Positions 42,458-51,824 of a stretch of 64,000 bases of DNA are shown piece after piece. The stretch's first letter is position 1. Each line of letters opens with the position of its first letter. The notes beneath the pieces are model-generated. The model did not search any database. It was not told the DNA's origin and saw only the letters and a program-made list of their open reading frames with translations. Where the stretch lies: contig CATOTG010000007.1 of assembly GCA_951813015.1 (NCBI GenBank), forward strand, positions 62,001 to 126,000, given 5' to 3'. This stretch comes from an uncultured Thermoanaerobaculia bacterium. Lineage in GTDB: Bacteria > Acidobacteriota > Thermoanaerobaculia > Multivoradales > Multivoraceae. The position numbers and the translations under genes are program-made.

Positions 42458-45400
42458 CTACATGCTGCGCCGGTACTCGCCGCCGACGCGGTAGAGAGCG
42501 TCGGAGATCTGACCGAGCGAGCAGTGCTTGACCGTCTCCATCAGTTCCTCGAACACGTTGCCGCGGCGACGCGCCACCTCCTGCATCCGCTCGAGACACG
42601 CGGGTGAGTGATCGGCGTGGCGGCGGTGGAAAGCGGCCAGACTCTCGATCTGCTGCCGCTTCTCCTCGTCGGTCGAGCGGATGAGCTCCGCTTCGACTGT
42701 CTCCGCGAACTCCTGACCCTCGGCGAGGAAGGTGTTCACGCCGACCACCGGCAGGCTGCCGTCGTGCTTCTTCGCCTCGTACTCCATGCTCTCGTCCTGG
42801 ATCTTCGAGCGCTGGTACATCGTGTCCATCGCCGCCAGCACGCCGCCGCGCTCGGCCAGCCGGTCGAACTCCAGGTAGACGGCTTCCTCGACCGCGTCGG
42901 TGAGCTGGTCGAGCGCGAAGGAACCCTGCCAGGGGTTTTCGCTGCGGTTGAGCCCGAACTCTCGGTTGATGATCAACTGGATCGCCAGCGCCCGGCGCAC
43001 GGACTGCTCCGTGGGCGTCGTGATCGCCTCGTCGAACGCATTCGTGTGCAGCGAGTTGCAGCGATCGAGGATGCCGTAGAGCGCCTGCAGCGTGGTGCGG
43101 ATGTCGTTGAACTGGATCTCCTGGGCGTGCAGCGAGCGGCCCGAGGTCTGGATGTGGTACTTCAGCATCTGGCTGCGGGCCGAGGCGCCGTAGCGCTCGC
43201 GCATCGCACGCGCCCAGAGGCGCCGGGCCACCCGGCCGATCACCGCGTACTCCGGGTCCATGCCGTTCGAGAAGAAGAAGGACAGATTCGGAGCGAAGTC
43301 GTCGATCGCCATGCCCCGGGCCAGGTAGTACTCGACGATCGTGAAGCCGTTGGCGAGCGTGAACGCCAACTGGGTGATCGGGTTCGCTCCGGCCTCGGCG
43401 ATGTGGTAGCCGCTGACCGACGCGCTGTAGTAGTTGCGGACGTTGTGGTCGATGAAGTACTGCTGGACATCGCCCATCATCCGCAGCGAAAACCCGGTCG
43501 AGAAGATGCAGGTGTTCTGCGCCTGGTCTTCCTTGAGGATGTCGGCCTGGACCGTGCCTCGGACCCGGCTCAGCGCGTCGGCGCGGATCCGTTCGTAGAC
43601 CTCGCGCTCGACGACCTGGTCGCCCGCGATGCCGAGCAGTGCCAGCCCCAGGCCGTCGTTTTCCTTCGGCAGCTCGCCGCGATAGACCGGCGCGTCGCCG
43701 GCGTAGCGCCGGTCGATCTCCGCGCGCGCCTGCTCCAAACCGCCGGTCTCGCGCAGGTGACGCTCGACCTGCTGGTCGACCGCGGCGTTCATGAAGAAGG
43801 CCAGGATGGTGGGCGCCGGGCCGTTGATCGTCATCGACACGGAGGTCGAAGGACTGCACAGGTCGAAGCCCGAGTAGAGCCGCTTCATGTCGTCGACGGT
43901 GGCGATCGAAACCCCCGAGTTGCCGACCTTGCCCCAGATGTCGGGGCGGATGCCCGGATCCGAGCCGTAGAGCGTCACCGAGTCGAACGCGGTCGACAGG
44001 CGACTCGCCGGTTGCCCGCGCGAAACGTAGTGGAATCGCCGGTTGGTGCGCTCCGCGATCCCCTCGCCCGCGAACATGCGCGTCGGCTCTTCGCCGCTGC
44101 GCCGGTAGGGATAGACCCCGGCCGTGTACGGGTAGGCGCCCGGCAGGTTGTGCTTCATCAGGAAGCGCAACAGGTCGCCCCAGTCCGAGTACTCGGGCAG
44201 CGCCAGCTTCGGCATGCGCAGGTGGCTCAGCGTGGTCACGTAGTTGTCGCCGGTGACGGCGCGGCCGCGGACCGGGTAGCTGTACTGGTCCGCGCGAGCG
44301 GCACTCGCGCGCTCGGGCCACTTCTTCAGAAGCTCCACGGCCTCGGCGCCGACCTCCGCCAGCGCTTCCTGGTAGCTCCCGCGCAGGCGCGCGAGAGACT
44401 GGTCGGGCGCCGTCTCCAGGGCGCCCGCCGCGTACGCCTCAAGCGGCGCCGGCAACTCCGGATCGTCCAGTTCGGCCAGCGCCCGGTAGCAGCCGTGGGC
44501 CTTCGACGCGGCCGCCGCCCGGCGGTCGGCGTCGGCCTCCGCCGCCCGGCCCGCCTCGGCGATCTCCGCCAGGTAGCGGCTGCGATGGTCAGGGATCAGG
44601 ACTGCCGCCTTCGGCTCGCACTCGTCGAGGTCGACTTCGGGCGTCCAGGCGGCCTCCTCCAGACCGAGCCGCTCCCGCAGCAAGCGGCACACGTTCCAGA
44701 ACATCCAGCCCATGCCCGGGTCCTGGAACTGGCTGGCGATCGTCGGGTAGACGGGCACGTCCTCGTCGGCGGTCTGAAAGGCCAGCCGGTTGCGGCGCCA
44801 CTGCTTGCGGATGTCGCGCAGAGCGTCCTGGCCTCCGCGCCGGTCGAACTTGTTCAGGACGATCACGTCGGCGAAGTCGAGCATGTCGATCTTCTCGAGC
44901 TGGCTCGCCGCGCCGTAGTCCGAAGTCATCACGTAGATCGAGAGGTCGACCAGGTCGACGATTTCGCTGTCGCTCTGGCCGATGCCGGCGGTCTCCACGA
45001 AGACCATCGCGAACCCGGAAGCCTTGAGGAGTTCGATCGCGTCGCCGAGCACCTCGCTGGTCGCCAGGTGCTGCCGCCGGGTCGCCATCGAGCGCATGAA
45101 GGCGCGGTCGCTGCGCAGGCTGTTCATCCGGATGCGGTCGCCAAGGAGAGCCCCGCCCGTGCGCCGACGCGTCGGATCGACCGCCAGGAAGGCAATCCTC
45201 GTTCCCGAAGCCGCCTCGGGAAGGCACTCCAGGAAACGGTTCAGCAGTTCGTCGGCGACGCTGCTCTTCCCCGCGCCGCCGGTACCGGTGATCCCCACGA
45301 CGGGCACGCCGGCGCCGGCGAGCCGCCACTCCTTGCGCAACCGCCGCAGCTCGGATTCGCCAACAGCCCCGCGCTCGATGGCGGACAGCAAACGAGACAG

Positions 45401-45922
45401 GTCGATGTCACCGTCCGGGTCCGAGGCCGCCCGCACCCGGAACCGCGGTTCGGGCGCCGGCCGGCGCCTGGCATGCGCCCGTTCGACGACGTCGTCGATC
45501 ATCGCCGGCAGGCCCATCTTCAGACCGTCGTCGGGGTGGTAGATCCGCTCGACCCCGCAGGCCTCGAGCTCGGCGATCTCATCCGCCGTGATCGTGCCGC
45601 CGCCGCCGCCGAACACGAGGACGTCCTCTCTGCCCTCCTCCGCCAGCCGGTCGACCATGTAGCGGAAGAACTCGATGTGACCGCCCTGGTACGAGCTGAC
45701 CGCAATCGCGTCGGCATCCTCCTGTACGGCCGCCCGAACGATCTCGTCGACGCCGCGGTTGTGGCCCAGGTGAATCACCTCGGCGCCGCGGTCCTGGATC
45801 ATCCGGCGCATGATGTGAATCGCCGCGTCGTGACCGTCGAACAGCGAGGCCGCGGTCACGAAGCGGAGCGGGCTCGCATCCTCCGCAGGCCGGGCCCGCA
45901 GGTCTTGTTCGGGTGTCGTCAC
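42458..45922 (-). CDS. icmF: Fused isobutyryl-CoA mutase (cobalamin, G-protein, mutase domains)
   Basis: 1154 residues in IcmF order. The B12-binding domain carries the DxH motif SLFDGHDAAI. The MeaI-type GTPase has VVGITGTGGAGKSSVADEL and VIVLNKFDRRG. The mutase barrel has YSYPVRG, RMFAGEGIAERTNRRFHYVS and TAFDSVTLYGSDPGIRPDIWG. Where methylmalonyl-CoA mutases have the carboxylate-binding Arg (VRNTYIF), this protein has Gln (AQNTCIFSTGFSLRMMG). That supports isobutyryl/n-butyryl-CoA or a similar acyl-CoA as substrate. The GTG start has a GAAGGA RBS; a TTG seven codons earlier is the alternative. The built-in GTPase should serve as the cobalamin-loading chaperone. Confidence 0.94.
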   Translation of the reverse strand: MTTPEQDLRARPAEDASPLRFVTAASLFDGHDAAIHIMRRMIQDRGAEVIHLGHNRGVDEIVRAAVQEDADAIAVSSYQGGHIEFFRYMVDRLAEEGREDVLVFGGGGGTITADEIAELEACGVERIYHPDDGLKMGLPAMIDDVVERAHARRRPAPEPRFRVRAASDPDGDIDLSRLLSAIERGAVGESELRRLRKEWRLAGAGVPVVGITGTGGAGKSSVADELLNRFLECLPEAASGTRIAFLAVDPTRRRTGGALLGDRIRMNSLRSDRAFMRSMATRRQHLATSEVLGDAIELLKASGFAMVFVETAGIGQSDSEIVDLVDLSIYVMTSDYGAASQLEKIDMLDFADVIVLNKFDRRGGQDALRDIRKQWRRNRLAFQTADEDVPVYPTIASQFQDPGMGWMFWNVCRLLRERLGLEEAAWTPEVDLDECEPKAAVLIPDHRSRYLAEIAEAGRAAEADADRRAAAASKAHGCYRALAELDDPELPAPLEAYAAGALETAPDQSLARLRGSYQEALAEVGAEAVELLKKWPERASAARADQYSYPVRGRAVTGDNYVTTLSHLRMPKLALPEYSDWGDLLRFLMKHNLPGAYPYTAGVYPYRRSGEEPTRMFAGEGIAERTNRRFHYVSRGQPASRLSTAFDSVTLYGSDPGIRPDIWGKVGNSGVSIATVDDMKRLYSGFDLCSPSTSVSMTINGPAPTILAFFMNAAVDQQVERHLRETGGLEQARAEIDRRYAGDAPVYRGELPKENDGLGLALLGIAGDQVVEREVYERIRADALSRVRGTVQADILKEDQAQNTCIFSTGFSLRMMGDVQQYFIDHNVRNYYSASVSGYHIAEAGANPITQLAFTLANGFTIVEYYLARGMAIDDFAPNLSFFFSNGMDPEYAVIGRVARRLWARAMRERYGASARSQMLKYHIQTSGRSLHAQEIQFNDIRTTLQALYGILDRCNSLHTNAFDEAITTPTEQSVRRALAIQLIINREFGLNRSENPWQGSFALDQLTDAVEEAVYLEFDRLAERGGVLAAMDTMYQRSKIQDESMEYEAKKHDGSLPVVGVNTFLAEGQEFAETVEAELIRSTDEEKRQQIESLAAFHRRHADHSPACLERMQEVARRRGNVFEELMETVKHCSLGQISDALYRVGGEYRRSM

Positions 45923-46054
45923 GGTACGGTTCCTTCGCGGCAAGCGCCTGCCCGGAGTCTACTGCCGAGGCGCAGAGTAAGCTCCGCCAACGAGTTCCAG
46001 CCAATGCCGGCGGCCGCCACCGCCCTCCTCCGCAACCCGCTACCGGAGTCTGCC

Positions 46055-46711
46055 GTGAGAACGACGACCACGATCAGCACCCTGGCTCTCCTGGCCACTC
46101 TGCTCCTGACCTCAGCCCCGGTCGCCGCCCAGGAGCCGAGCCCTTCGAGCCGACCCGACTCCGCCCCGGCGACCGCCCGGACCGCGGACAGCGACGCCGA
46201 AGCGACGGCCGCCGCCCGGCGCGAGCGTTTCCGCCGCTTGCGGTACGGCAACCTGGCGGAGCTCGAACTGGCCGGCAAGCAGCTCAGGATCTCCTATCCG
46301 GATCTCGCAACCGACAGCGGTGACTATCGTGCGTTCGAGGCCCTCGAGCCCGGCCAGGTCGCGACGTGGACCAGCGCCAGGGCGGTCAAGCTGCTCACCC
46401 ACGCGACTCTCTCCTTCGGCGGCGTCGTCGTGCCGTACGGAAACGTCTCCCCCGACTACCCGGGCGTCTACAGCCTTTGGCCCAAGCGCACCGCAAGCGG
46501 CTGGAGCCTCGTGTTCAACGGTGACGCGGACATCTGGGGCAGCCAGCGCGACGCTGCGGCCGACGAGGTCGAGGCGCCGCTTGAGCACTCCAGGACCGAC
46601 GAGCCGACCGAGAAGCTGACGGTCGAGTTCCTCGAGATCGAGCCGGGCGCGGTGCTGCGGATCGCCTGGGGCGATCACCAGTTCCTGGCCGCCTTCGAAG
46701 CGGCGCCCTAG
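46055..46711 (+). CDS. Exported DUF2911-like protein
   Basis: A 218-residue protein with a signal peptide (TISTLALLATLLLTSAPVAAQ). The mature part has GKQLRISYPDL, ATWTSARAVKLLTHATLSFG, VVVPYGNVSPDYPGVYSLWP and GWSLVFNGDADIWGSQ. This is the pattern of DUF2911, in which a hot spot like GxxWRTGxNEATT precedes the PAGxYSLF strand; here it is altered. Function is unknown. GTG 46055 has a GGAG RBS and gives a standard signal peptide; ATG 46004 is an alternative. Confidence 0.75.
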   Translation: MRTTTTISTLALLATLLLTSAPVAAQEPSPSSRPDSAPATARTADSDAEATAAARRERFRRLRYGNLAELELAGKQLRISYPDLATDSGDYRAFEALEPGQVATWTSARAVKLLTHATLSFGGVVVPYGNVSPDYPGVYSLWPKRTASGWSLVFNGDADIWGSQRDAAADEVEAPLEHSRTDEPTEKLTVEFLEIEPGAVLRIAWGDHQFLAAFEAAP

Positions 46712-46733
46712 CCTTGGCAGCCCGCGCCACGGA

Positions 46734-46788
46734 ACCGGGTGCGCCGGCGGCCCCGCGGGCTTTGGAGAAAGACGCGCCGCGAAGCGGC
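46734..46788. repeat. GC-rich dispersed intergenic repeat, copy A
   Basis: ACCGGGTGCGCCGGCGGCCC here recurs exactly at 62194, followed in both cases after a gap by GCGCCGCGAAGCGGC. The inner segments differ in length. It lies just after the DUF2911 gene; both copies are between genes. Confidence 0.6.
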
Positions 46789-46801
46789 GCCGTGCCAGCG
46801 C

Positions 46802-48136
46802 TCAGGCCTTCGTCACGCCCGGGACCGCCACCGCGTACCGGCCCTTCTCGTCCGGCGCCGTCGGCGGAGCGGCGTCCCAGGCGTAAGTCGCGGGCTCGAG
46901 CGACTGGTTGGACTTGAGCGCTTCATCCCAGGTGATCTTCTTGCCGGAGTAGGTCGCCATCCGGCCCATCACGGCGGTCATCGTCGCGATCGCGCCGTTC
47001 TTCGCCTCGTTGAACGGCTCGTCCTCGCGGATCGCCTCGAACAGGCGGTCGTGCTCGACCTGGTACGGACTCTTCTCGTCCTCCGGCTCGCGGTGGTTCC
47101 AGCCGCCGGGCGCCTCGATCAGGCCCGACGCGAGGCTCGCCCGTCCCTTGCTGCCGTGCGCGTACTCGGCGACCTGATCCCAGCAGTTCTGGATGTGCCG
47201 GCACTGGCTCAGCATGACCGCGCCGTCGTCGTAGGTGTACTCGACGAAGTGGTGGTCGAAGATCTCGCCATGGTCGGGGCCGTTGCGCCACTGTCGGCCG
47301 CCCTGCCCCTGGGCCTCGACCGGATGGCCGCCCTTCACCCAGTTGCCGACGTCGATGTTGTGGATGTGCTGTTCGACGATGTGGTCGCCGCAGAGCCAGT
47401 TGAAGTAGTACCAGTTGCGCATCTGGTACTCCATCTCGGTCTGGCCGGGCTTGCGGCCACGGACCCAGACGCCCGAGCCGTTCCAGTAGACGCGGAGCGC
47501 CACGACATCGCCGATCGCGCCGTCGTGGATGCGCCTGATCGTCTCGTTGTACATCCCGCTGTGGTGGCGCTGCAGGCCAACGCCGACCTTGAGGTTCTTC
47601 TCCTTCGCGGCCTTGGCCGCCTTGAGAACACGCCGCACGCCCGGCGCGTCGACCGCGACCGGCTTCTCCATGAACACGTGCTTGCCCTGTTCGACCGCGT
47701 ACTCGAAGTGCTCGGGCCGGAAGCCCGGCGGCGTCGCGTGAACGACGACGTCGACGCCCGAGTCGATCACCTTCCGGTACGCGTCGAAACCGACGTAGCG
47801 GTTCTCGGCCGGCACCTGGAGGCGCTTGCCGTTGTCGAACGACCCGTTCTCGCCCATCTCGGCGAGCCGCTCGTAGCAGTTGTCGAGCCGATCCTCGAAC
47901 GCGTCGGCCATCGCGACGAGTTCGACCGGTCCCGAGGTCGACATGGCCTGCGCCGCGGCGCCGGCGCCGCGCCCGCCGCAGCCGATCAGGCCGATCCGCA
48001 GCGTCGCATCACCGCGGGCGCGCCCCACGTCCGAGTTCGTGTTCGCGGCAGCCGCCGCGGTCCCGCCGCCGACTCCGCCCGCCAGCAGGGCCGCCGAAGC
48101 CCCGGTGATGAAACTGCGCCTGGAGGTTGTGTCCAT
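46802..48136 (-). CDS. Gfo/Idh/MocA-family oxidoreductase with Tat signal
   Basis: A 444-residue enzyme. The N-terminus SRRSFITGASAALLAGG is a twin-arginine signal, so the folded protein with its cofactor is exported. The NAD motif is LRIGLIGCGGRGAGAA and the family lysine lies in FMEKPVAVDAPGVR. The second domain has DHIVEQHIHNIDVGNW. Such exported relatives are frequent in Planctomycetes and Acidobacteriota and probably act on sugars or inositols. ATG 48136 has RBS GGGGAGA. It is divergent from enoyl-CoA hydratase across a 108-bp region. Confidence 0.92.
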   Translation of the reverse strand: MDTTSRRSFITGASAALLAGGVGGGTAAAAANTNSDVGRARGDATLRIGLIGCGGRGAGAAAQAMSTSGPVELVAMADAFEDRLDNCYERLAEMGENGSFDNGKRLQVPAENRYVGFDAYRKVIDSGVDVVVHATPPGFRPEHFEYAVEQGKHVFMEKPVAVDAPGVRRVLKAAKAAKEKNLKVGVGLQRHHSGMYNETIRRIHDGAIGDVVALRVYWNGSGVWVRGRKPGQTEMEYQMRNWYYFNWLCGDHIVEQHIHNIDVGNWVKGGHPVEAQGQGGRQWRNGPDHGEIFDHHFVEYTYDDGAVMLSQCRHIQNCWDQVAEYAHGSKGRASLASGLIEAPGGWNHREPEDEKSPYQVEHDRLFEAIREDEPFNEAKNGAIATMTAVMGRMATYSGKKITWDEALKSNQSLEPATYAWDAAPPTAPDEKGRYAVAVPGVTKA

Positions 48137-48244
48137 CGTGTCTCCCCGCACCGGCATGGTGCCGTCCTCGTCGATCCGTATCGGTCGATCCCTGTTTTCC
48201 TGGTCGCAATACTCTAGCCGACGCCTCCGCTACCATCCGCCGCG

Positions 48245-49036
48245 ATGAACAACCTCGAGACGCTCCGCTTCGAACTGGCCGACAACGTCGCCCGGATCAC
48301 CCTCAACCGGCCCGACGCGGCGAACGCGATGAACATGCAGATGTCGAAGGACCTGCTCGAGGTCGGCATCGAATGCGACGAAAACCCTGACGTGCGGGCC
48401 GTCCTGCTGCGCAGCGAGGGCCGCATGTTCTGCGCCGGCGGCGACCTGGCATCCTTCGCCAGGGCCGGCGACGCATTGCCCCGCGCCCTCAAGGAGATGA
48501 CGGTGTACCTGCACGCGGCGATCACGCGCCTGGCGCGTGGCAGCGCGCCCGTGATCGCCGCGGTCCAGGGACCCGCAGCCGGCGCCGGCTTCTCCCTCGC
48601 CTGCGCGGCCGACCTGGTCGTCGCCTCCGAGCAGGCGGTGTTCACGCTGGCCTACACGCGCGCCGGACTGACGCCGGACGGCAGTTCGACCTACTTCCTG
48701 CCGAGACTCCTCGGACGCCACAGGGCACTGGAGCTGATTCTCACGAACCGCGCCCTCCCGGCCACCGAGGCCCAGGACTGGGGGCTGGTCAACGAGGTGG
48801 TACCCGCCGACGAACTGGACGCGCGCGCCGGCAAGCTGGCGCAGCAGCTCGCCGCCGGACCGACCTGGGCGTTCGGCACCGCGAAGGAACTCGTGATGCG
48901 CTCGTTCTCGGAGGACCTGGAGTCGCAGATGGAGTTCGAGTCGCAGGCCATCGCCAACGCCGCGCGCACCGAAGACGCCGCGGAGGGTATTGCCGCCTTC
49001 TTCGAGAAGCGGCAAGCGAACTTCCGCGGCGGCTAG
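48245..49036 (+). CDS. Enoyl-CoA hydratase/isomerase family protein
   Basis: A 263-residue crotonase-fold protein. The first oxyanion region is SEGRMFCAGGDLASFA and the second IAAVQGPAAGAGFSLACAADLVVAS. At the catalytic glutamate positions it has AGLTPDGSSTYFLPRLLG: Asp/Gly occupy the place of the second Glu. This makes a simple hydratase less certain than an isomerase or related activity. Acts on acyl-CoA in the cytoplasm. Hairpins 55 bp after the stop may end transcription. Confidence 0.88.
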   Translation: MNNLETLRFELADNVARITLNRPDAANAMNMQMSKDLLEVGIECDENPDVRAVLLRSEGRMFCAGGDLASFARAGDALPRALKEMTVYLHAAITRLARGSAPVIAAVQGPAAGAGFSLACAADLVVASEQAVFTLAYTRAGLTPDGSSTYFLPRLLGRHRALELILTNRALPATEAQDWGLVNEVVPADELDARAGKLAQQLAAGPTWAFGTAKELVMRSFSEDLESQMEFESQAIANAARTEDAAEGIAAFFEKRQANFRGG

Positions 49037-49073
49037 CAGCTTGCACCGCGGGAGCAGGCGACGACGACTGTCG

Positions 49074-50306
49074 GTGCGCCGGCCTGCCATCCGTGCGCCC
49101 GATGACGGGCGCACGGACTGGTTCGCGCGTGGCGCGGAGCCGCGCCACACGGGTGCCGGCCGGCATCCGGTCCGGCTCCGCACAGCGCCGAGGCTCCGCG
49201 TTTCAGCCGCGGTCGCCGCGCTGCCGGCTCTCGTCTGGGCCGCGGTCCAGGAGCCGGGCGCCGGCCGCTACCCGGACATGCCCCCGGGGCGGCCGCCTGC
49301 CGTCGACGTCTCCGCCGCGGACGCAGCCACCGAGACCGACATGCGGCCCTACCGCGAGCGGATCGTCGGCGTCAGCGCCGAAGGCGGCGAGATGCACCTC
49401 GACATGGCGCCGGTTCGGGGCGGCGATTTCCTGCTCGGGAGCCCCGAGGACGAGGCCGGACGCGGCGAGCTGGAATCTCCGCGTCGGCGTGTGCGGATCG
49501 GCCCGTTCTGGATGGCGACCCACGAGACGACCTGGGACCTGTACCGCGTGTTCATGTTCGACACGGATCGTGGCGGCGAGGCGCCCGGCGCCCCCTGGGC
49601 GGACGCGGTGAGCAGGCCGACGCCGCCCTACCGGCCGATGGACTTCGGCATGGGGGTCGAGGGCTTCCCCGCGATCTCGATGACGCAGTTCGCGGCCCGG
49701 CAGTTCACGAAGTGGCTGTCGATGAAGACCGGTCGCTTCTACCGGCTGCCGACCGAGGCCGAGTGGGAGTACGCCTGCCGTGCGGGGAGCCGGACCGCGT
49801 GGTCGTTCGGTGACGACCCGGGGCGGGATGACGCGGCGGAGATCGACCGCTTCGCCTGGCACGCCGGCAACAGCGGCCGCCGCTACCGGCAGGTCGCCCG
49901 TCTCGAAGCGAACCCGTGGGGCCTCTTCGACCTGCACGGCAACGTCGCGGAGTGGACCCTCGACGCCTACGCCGGCTACGCCGCACTGGGCGAGGGCGAC
50001 CTCCTGCTTGACCCGATCGCCTGGCCGGCCCAGGAGTTCCCGCGCAGCGTCCGCGGCGGTTCCTGGCAGGACGAACCGGCGTCGCTCCGCTGCGCCGCCC
50101 GCCGCGGCTCGGAACCGTCATGGAAGCGGATGGACCCCCAGATTCCTCAGAGCGTCTGGTACCACACGAACGCGCGGTTCCTGGGCTTCCGCGTCGTCCG
50201 GCCGCTGGTCGAGCCGCCTGACGGGGAACGCGAGCGCTACTGGGCGCCCGACGTGGACCCGGTGCGCCGGATCGTCGACCGCCAGCGCCGCGGCGAACGG
50301 GACTGA
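49074..50306 (+). CDS. FGE/SUMF1-fold (formylglycine-generating-enzyme-like) protein
   Basis: About 410 residues. The SUMF1 fold is clear: PVRGGDFLLGSPEDEAGRGE, RLPTEAEWEYACRAGS, NPWGLFDLHGNVAEWTLD, RSVRGGSWQDEPASLRCAAR and FLGFRVVRP. The copper-binding Cys pair of true formylglycine-generating enzymes is absent near RGGSW...RCAARRG, so it is not expected to activate sulfatases. Its fold is also used in ergothioneine synthases and binding proteins. A signal-like stretch VSAAVAALPALVWAAV lies near residue 50. The start is uncertain: GTG 49074 places two strong hairpins inside the gene, while no start codon occurs next to the signal segment. Confidence 0.75.
   Translation: MRRPAIRAPDDGRTDWFARGAEPRHTGAGRHPVRLRTAPRLRVSAAVAALPALVWAAVQEPGAGRYPDMPPGRPPAVDVSAADAATETDMRPYRERIVGVSAEGGEMHLDMAPVRGGDFLLGSPEDEAGRGELESPRRRVRIGPFWMATHETTWDLYRVFMFDTDRGGEAPGAPWADAVSRPTPPYRPMDFGMGVEGFPAISMTQFAARQFTKWLSMKTGRFYRLPTEAEWEYACRAGSRTAWSFGDDPGRDDAAEIDRFAWHAGNSGRRYRQVARLEANPWGLFDLHGNVAEWTLDAYAGYAALGEGDLLLDPIAWPAQEFPRSVRGGSWQDEPASLRCAARRGSEPSWKRMDPQIPQSVWYHTNARFLGFRVVRPLVEPPDGERERYWAPDVDPVRRIVDRQRRGERD
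49091..49148. terminator. Pair of perfect hairpins after enoyl-CoA hydratase
   Basis: An 11-bp stem (49091-49101 / 49106-49116, loop ATGA) is followed by an 8-bp stem (49129-49136 / 49141-49148, loop GAGC). Both are perfect. There is no T-run, but the location fits termination or mRNA protection downstream of the hydratase gene. Confidence 0.5.
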
Positions 50307-50413
50307 GAGCCGACGCGGCTCACGAGAGAGCGTTTTCCAATAGAGAAATGAGCGTGGAGAGCCGGCGGTAGAGAGGCCTCGATCCGGGTCGGTTCAGGGG
50401 TTGGTTTCTGGAA

Positions 50414-50442
50414 GCGGCAGACGGTTCTGTACCGTCTGCCGC
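50414..50442. terminator. Perfect 12-bp hairpin near the end of insertion sequence A
   Basis: GCGGCAGACGGT (50414-50425) and ACCGTCTGCCGC (50431-50442) flank a 5-nt loop. It lies downstream of the transposase stop, between it and the left end. It could be a transcription terminator that shields or ends transposase mRNA. Confidence 0.55.
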
Positions 50443-50551
50443 CCTAAGGGTAGCGCGCTCGTGGCGGGGGTGGGGGTGCTCGTAGCGCGGCGCGGCAGCG
50501 GTGCCGGAGTTGGCGGCTGAGGCGATCGAGGGCATCGGCGGTGGTGTCGGT

Positions 50552-51824
50552 TCAGGCGCTGCGGCGGCGCCGCGGGTCGGTTTCGCGGTCGATGAGTTCG
50601 AAGAGTCTGGCGCACGCCTTGTTCAGGGCGACCGCAGCGTCGAGGTCGTTCATTGCCCTGGCCTGTTCTTCGAGGGAGGCGATGGTGATGCCGGGCCTGA
50701 GGTGCTTCTCGACGTCCGGCAGGGACTTGAGCTTCTCGAACGGCGTCATCACATCCTGGTAGGGGTAGCGCTTGCGGATGCGTCCCTTCGGGTCCACGAC
50801 GTCGGTGGCAAACAGGCACGGGCGGTGGAAGTTGAGGAAGGGCGAGAGCGTGTCGCGGGCGAACGCGTTGACCTCGCGGGCAAAGAGCTTGGGGATGTGC
50901 CGGTAGCCGAAGTGCCGGCGGATCACGTTGCCGTTCTTGGACTCGACCAGCGCGTTGTCATTGCTGCGTCGGGGGCGCGACTTGGTGAACTCCGGGACGT
51001 GGAGCCCTTTCAGCATCTCGACCACCCTGTGGTTGATGTACTCCGAGCCGTTGTCGGCGTGGAAGCCCCGTACCTTGAAGGGACAAGCCTCGATGAGCGC
51101 CTTCAGCACGGGCACAAGGCAGCGCTCCGAGATGGCGCGCACCGTCGCCACGTGCTCCCATTGCGTCACCTCGTCGACCACGTTGACGTGGTACACGCCC
51201 TTCTCGCCGTCCTTGTCCCCCTGATGCACCGTGTCGACACGGAGGAAGCCCGGTCGCCCCTTCGGCCTGGGCTTGCGGCGCTCGCCGATCGAAACACTGG
51301 TGGCCCGGGTCTTCTTGAACGTCGTGCGGCGGCGCTGGTACGTGGTGGACTTGCGCAGGTTGTAGAACTGGCCATTCGAGATCCCGGCCAGACGCTCGAA
51401 ACGCTGGTCCCCGAACTCCTCGAGCATCCGCCGCATCACCGCGCGCGTGGCGTGCCCGCACAAGTTGGCCCAGCGCCTCGTCGACCTCGGCCAGACGACC
51501 GATGTCGGCCTTCGTGTACCGCCGGCGGAAGGCATGAGCCTGCGCGCCCCGGCGGTCCCGGATGCCGCCCGTATCCAGGTACTGCCGGATCAGGCGCGTC
51601 ACCTGCGACTCCGACTTCCCGGTCATCTTCATCAGATACGCCCGGATCGAGCCCTTGTCGCGCCGCGGCAGCGCGCGGTAACGGAACTTGACCAGCGTCT
51701 CGACGATGAACGAGTAGGCCGAAAGGCGGTCACGAAGTACGAAGTCAACCGCCTCGTTGCCCGTCAGGAAGCGGCGCACATCTTCAAGTGTCTGATGTCC
51801 GTGGGTCTGGAGAGTCAAGATCAT
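50552..51824 (-). pseudogene. DDE transposase, broken by a frameshift
   Basis: The N-terminal part (MILTLQTHGHQTLEDVRRF to RLAEVDEALGQL) is in one frame. The rest (CGHATRAVMRRM onward) is in another, beginning near 51463. The intact homologue in insertion sequence B runs LAEVDETLGGLCGAVTRRMM without a break. One extra base in CAACTTGTGCGGG explains the shift. The catalytic region survives in the second frame: RVDTVHQGD, FHADNGSEYIN and ALVESKN. Inactive unless rescued by +1 frameshifting. Confidence 0.85.

Noticed and set aside
49074..50306. Functional sulfatase-activating enzyme
   Set aside because: The catalytic cysteines are missing and no sulfatase gene is nearby.
51460..51470. Programmed frameshift in transposase A
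   Set aside because: A +1 shift would be needed, no slippery sequence is evident, and the neighbouring homologue is unbroken.
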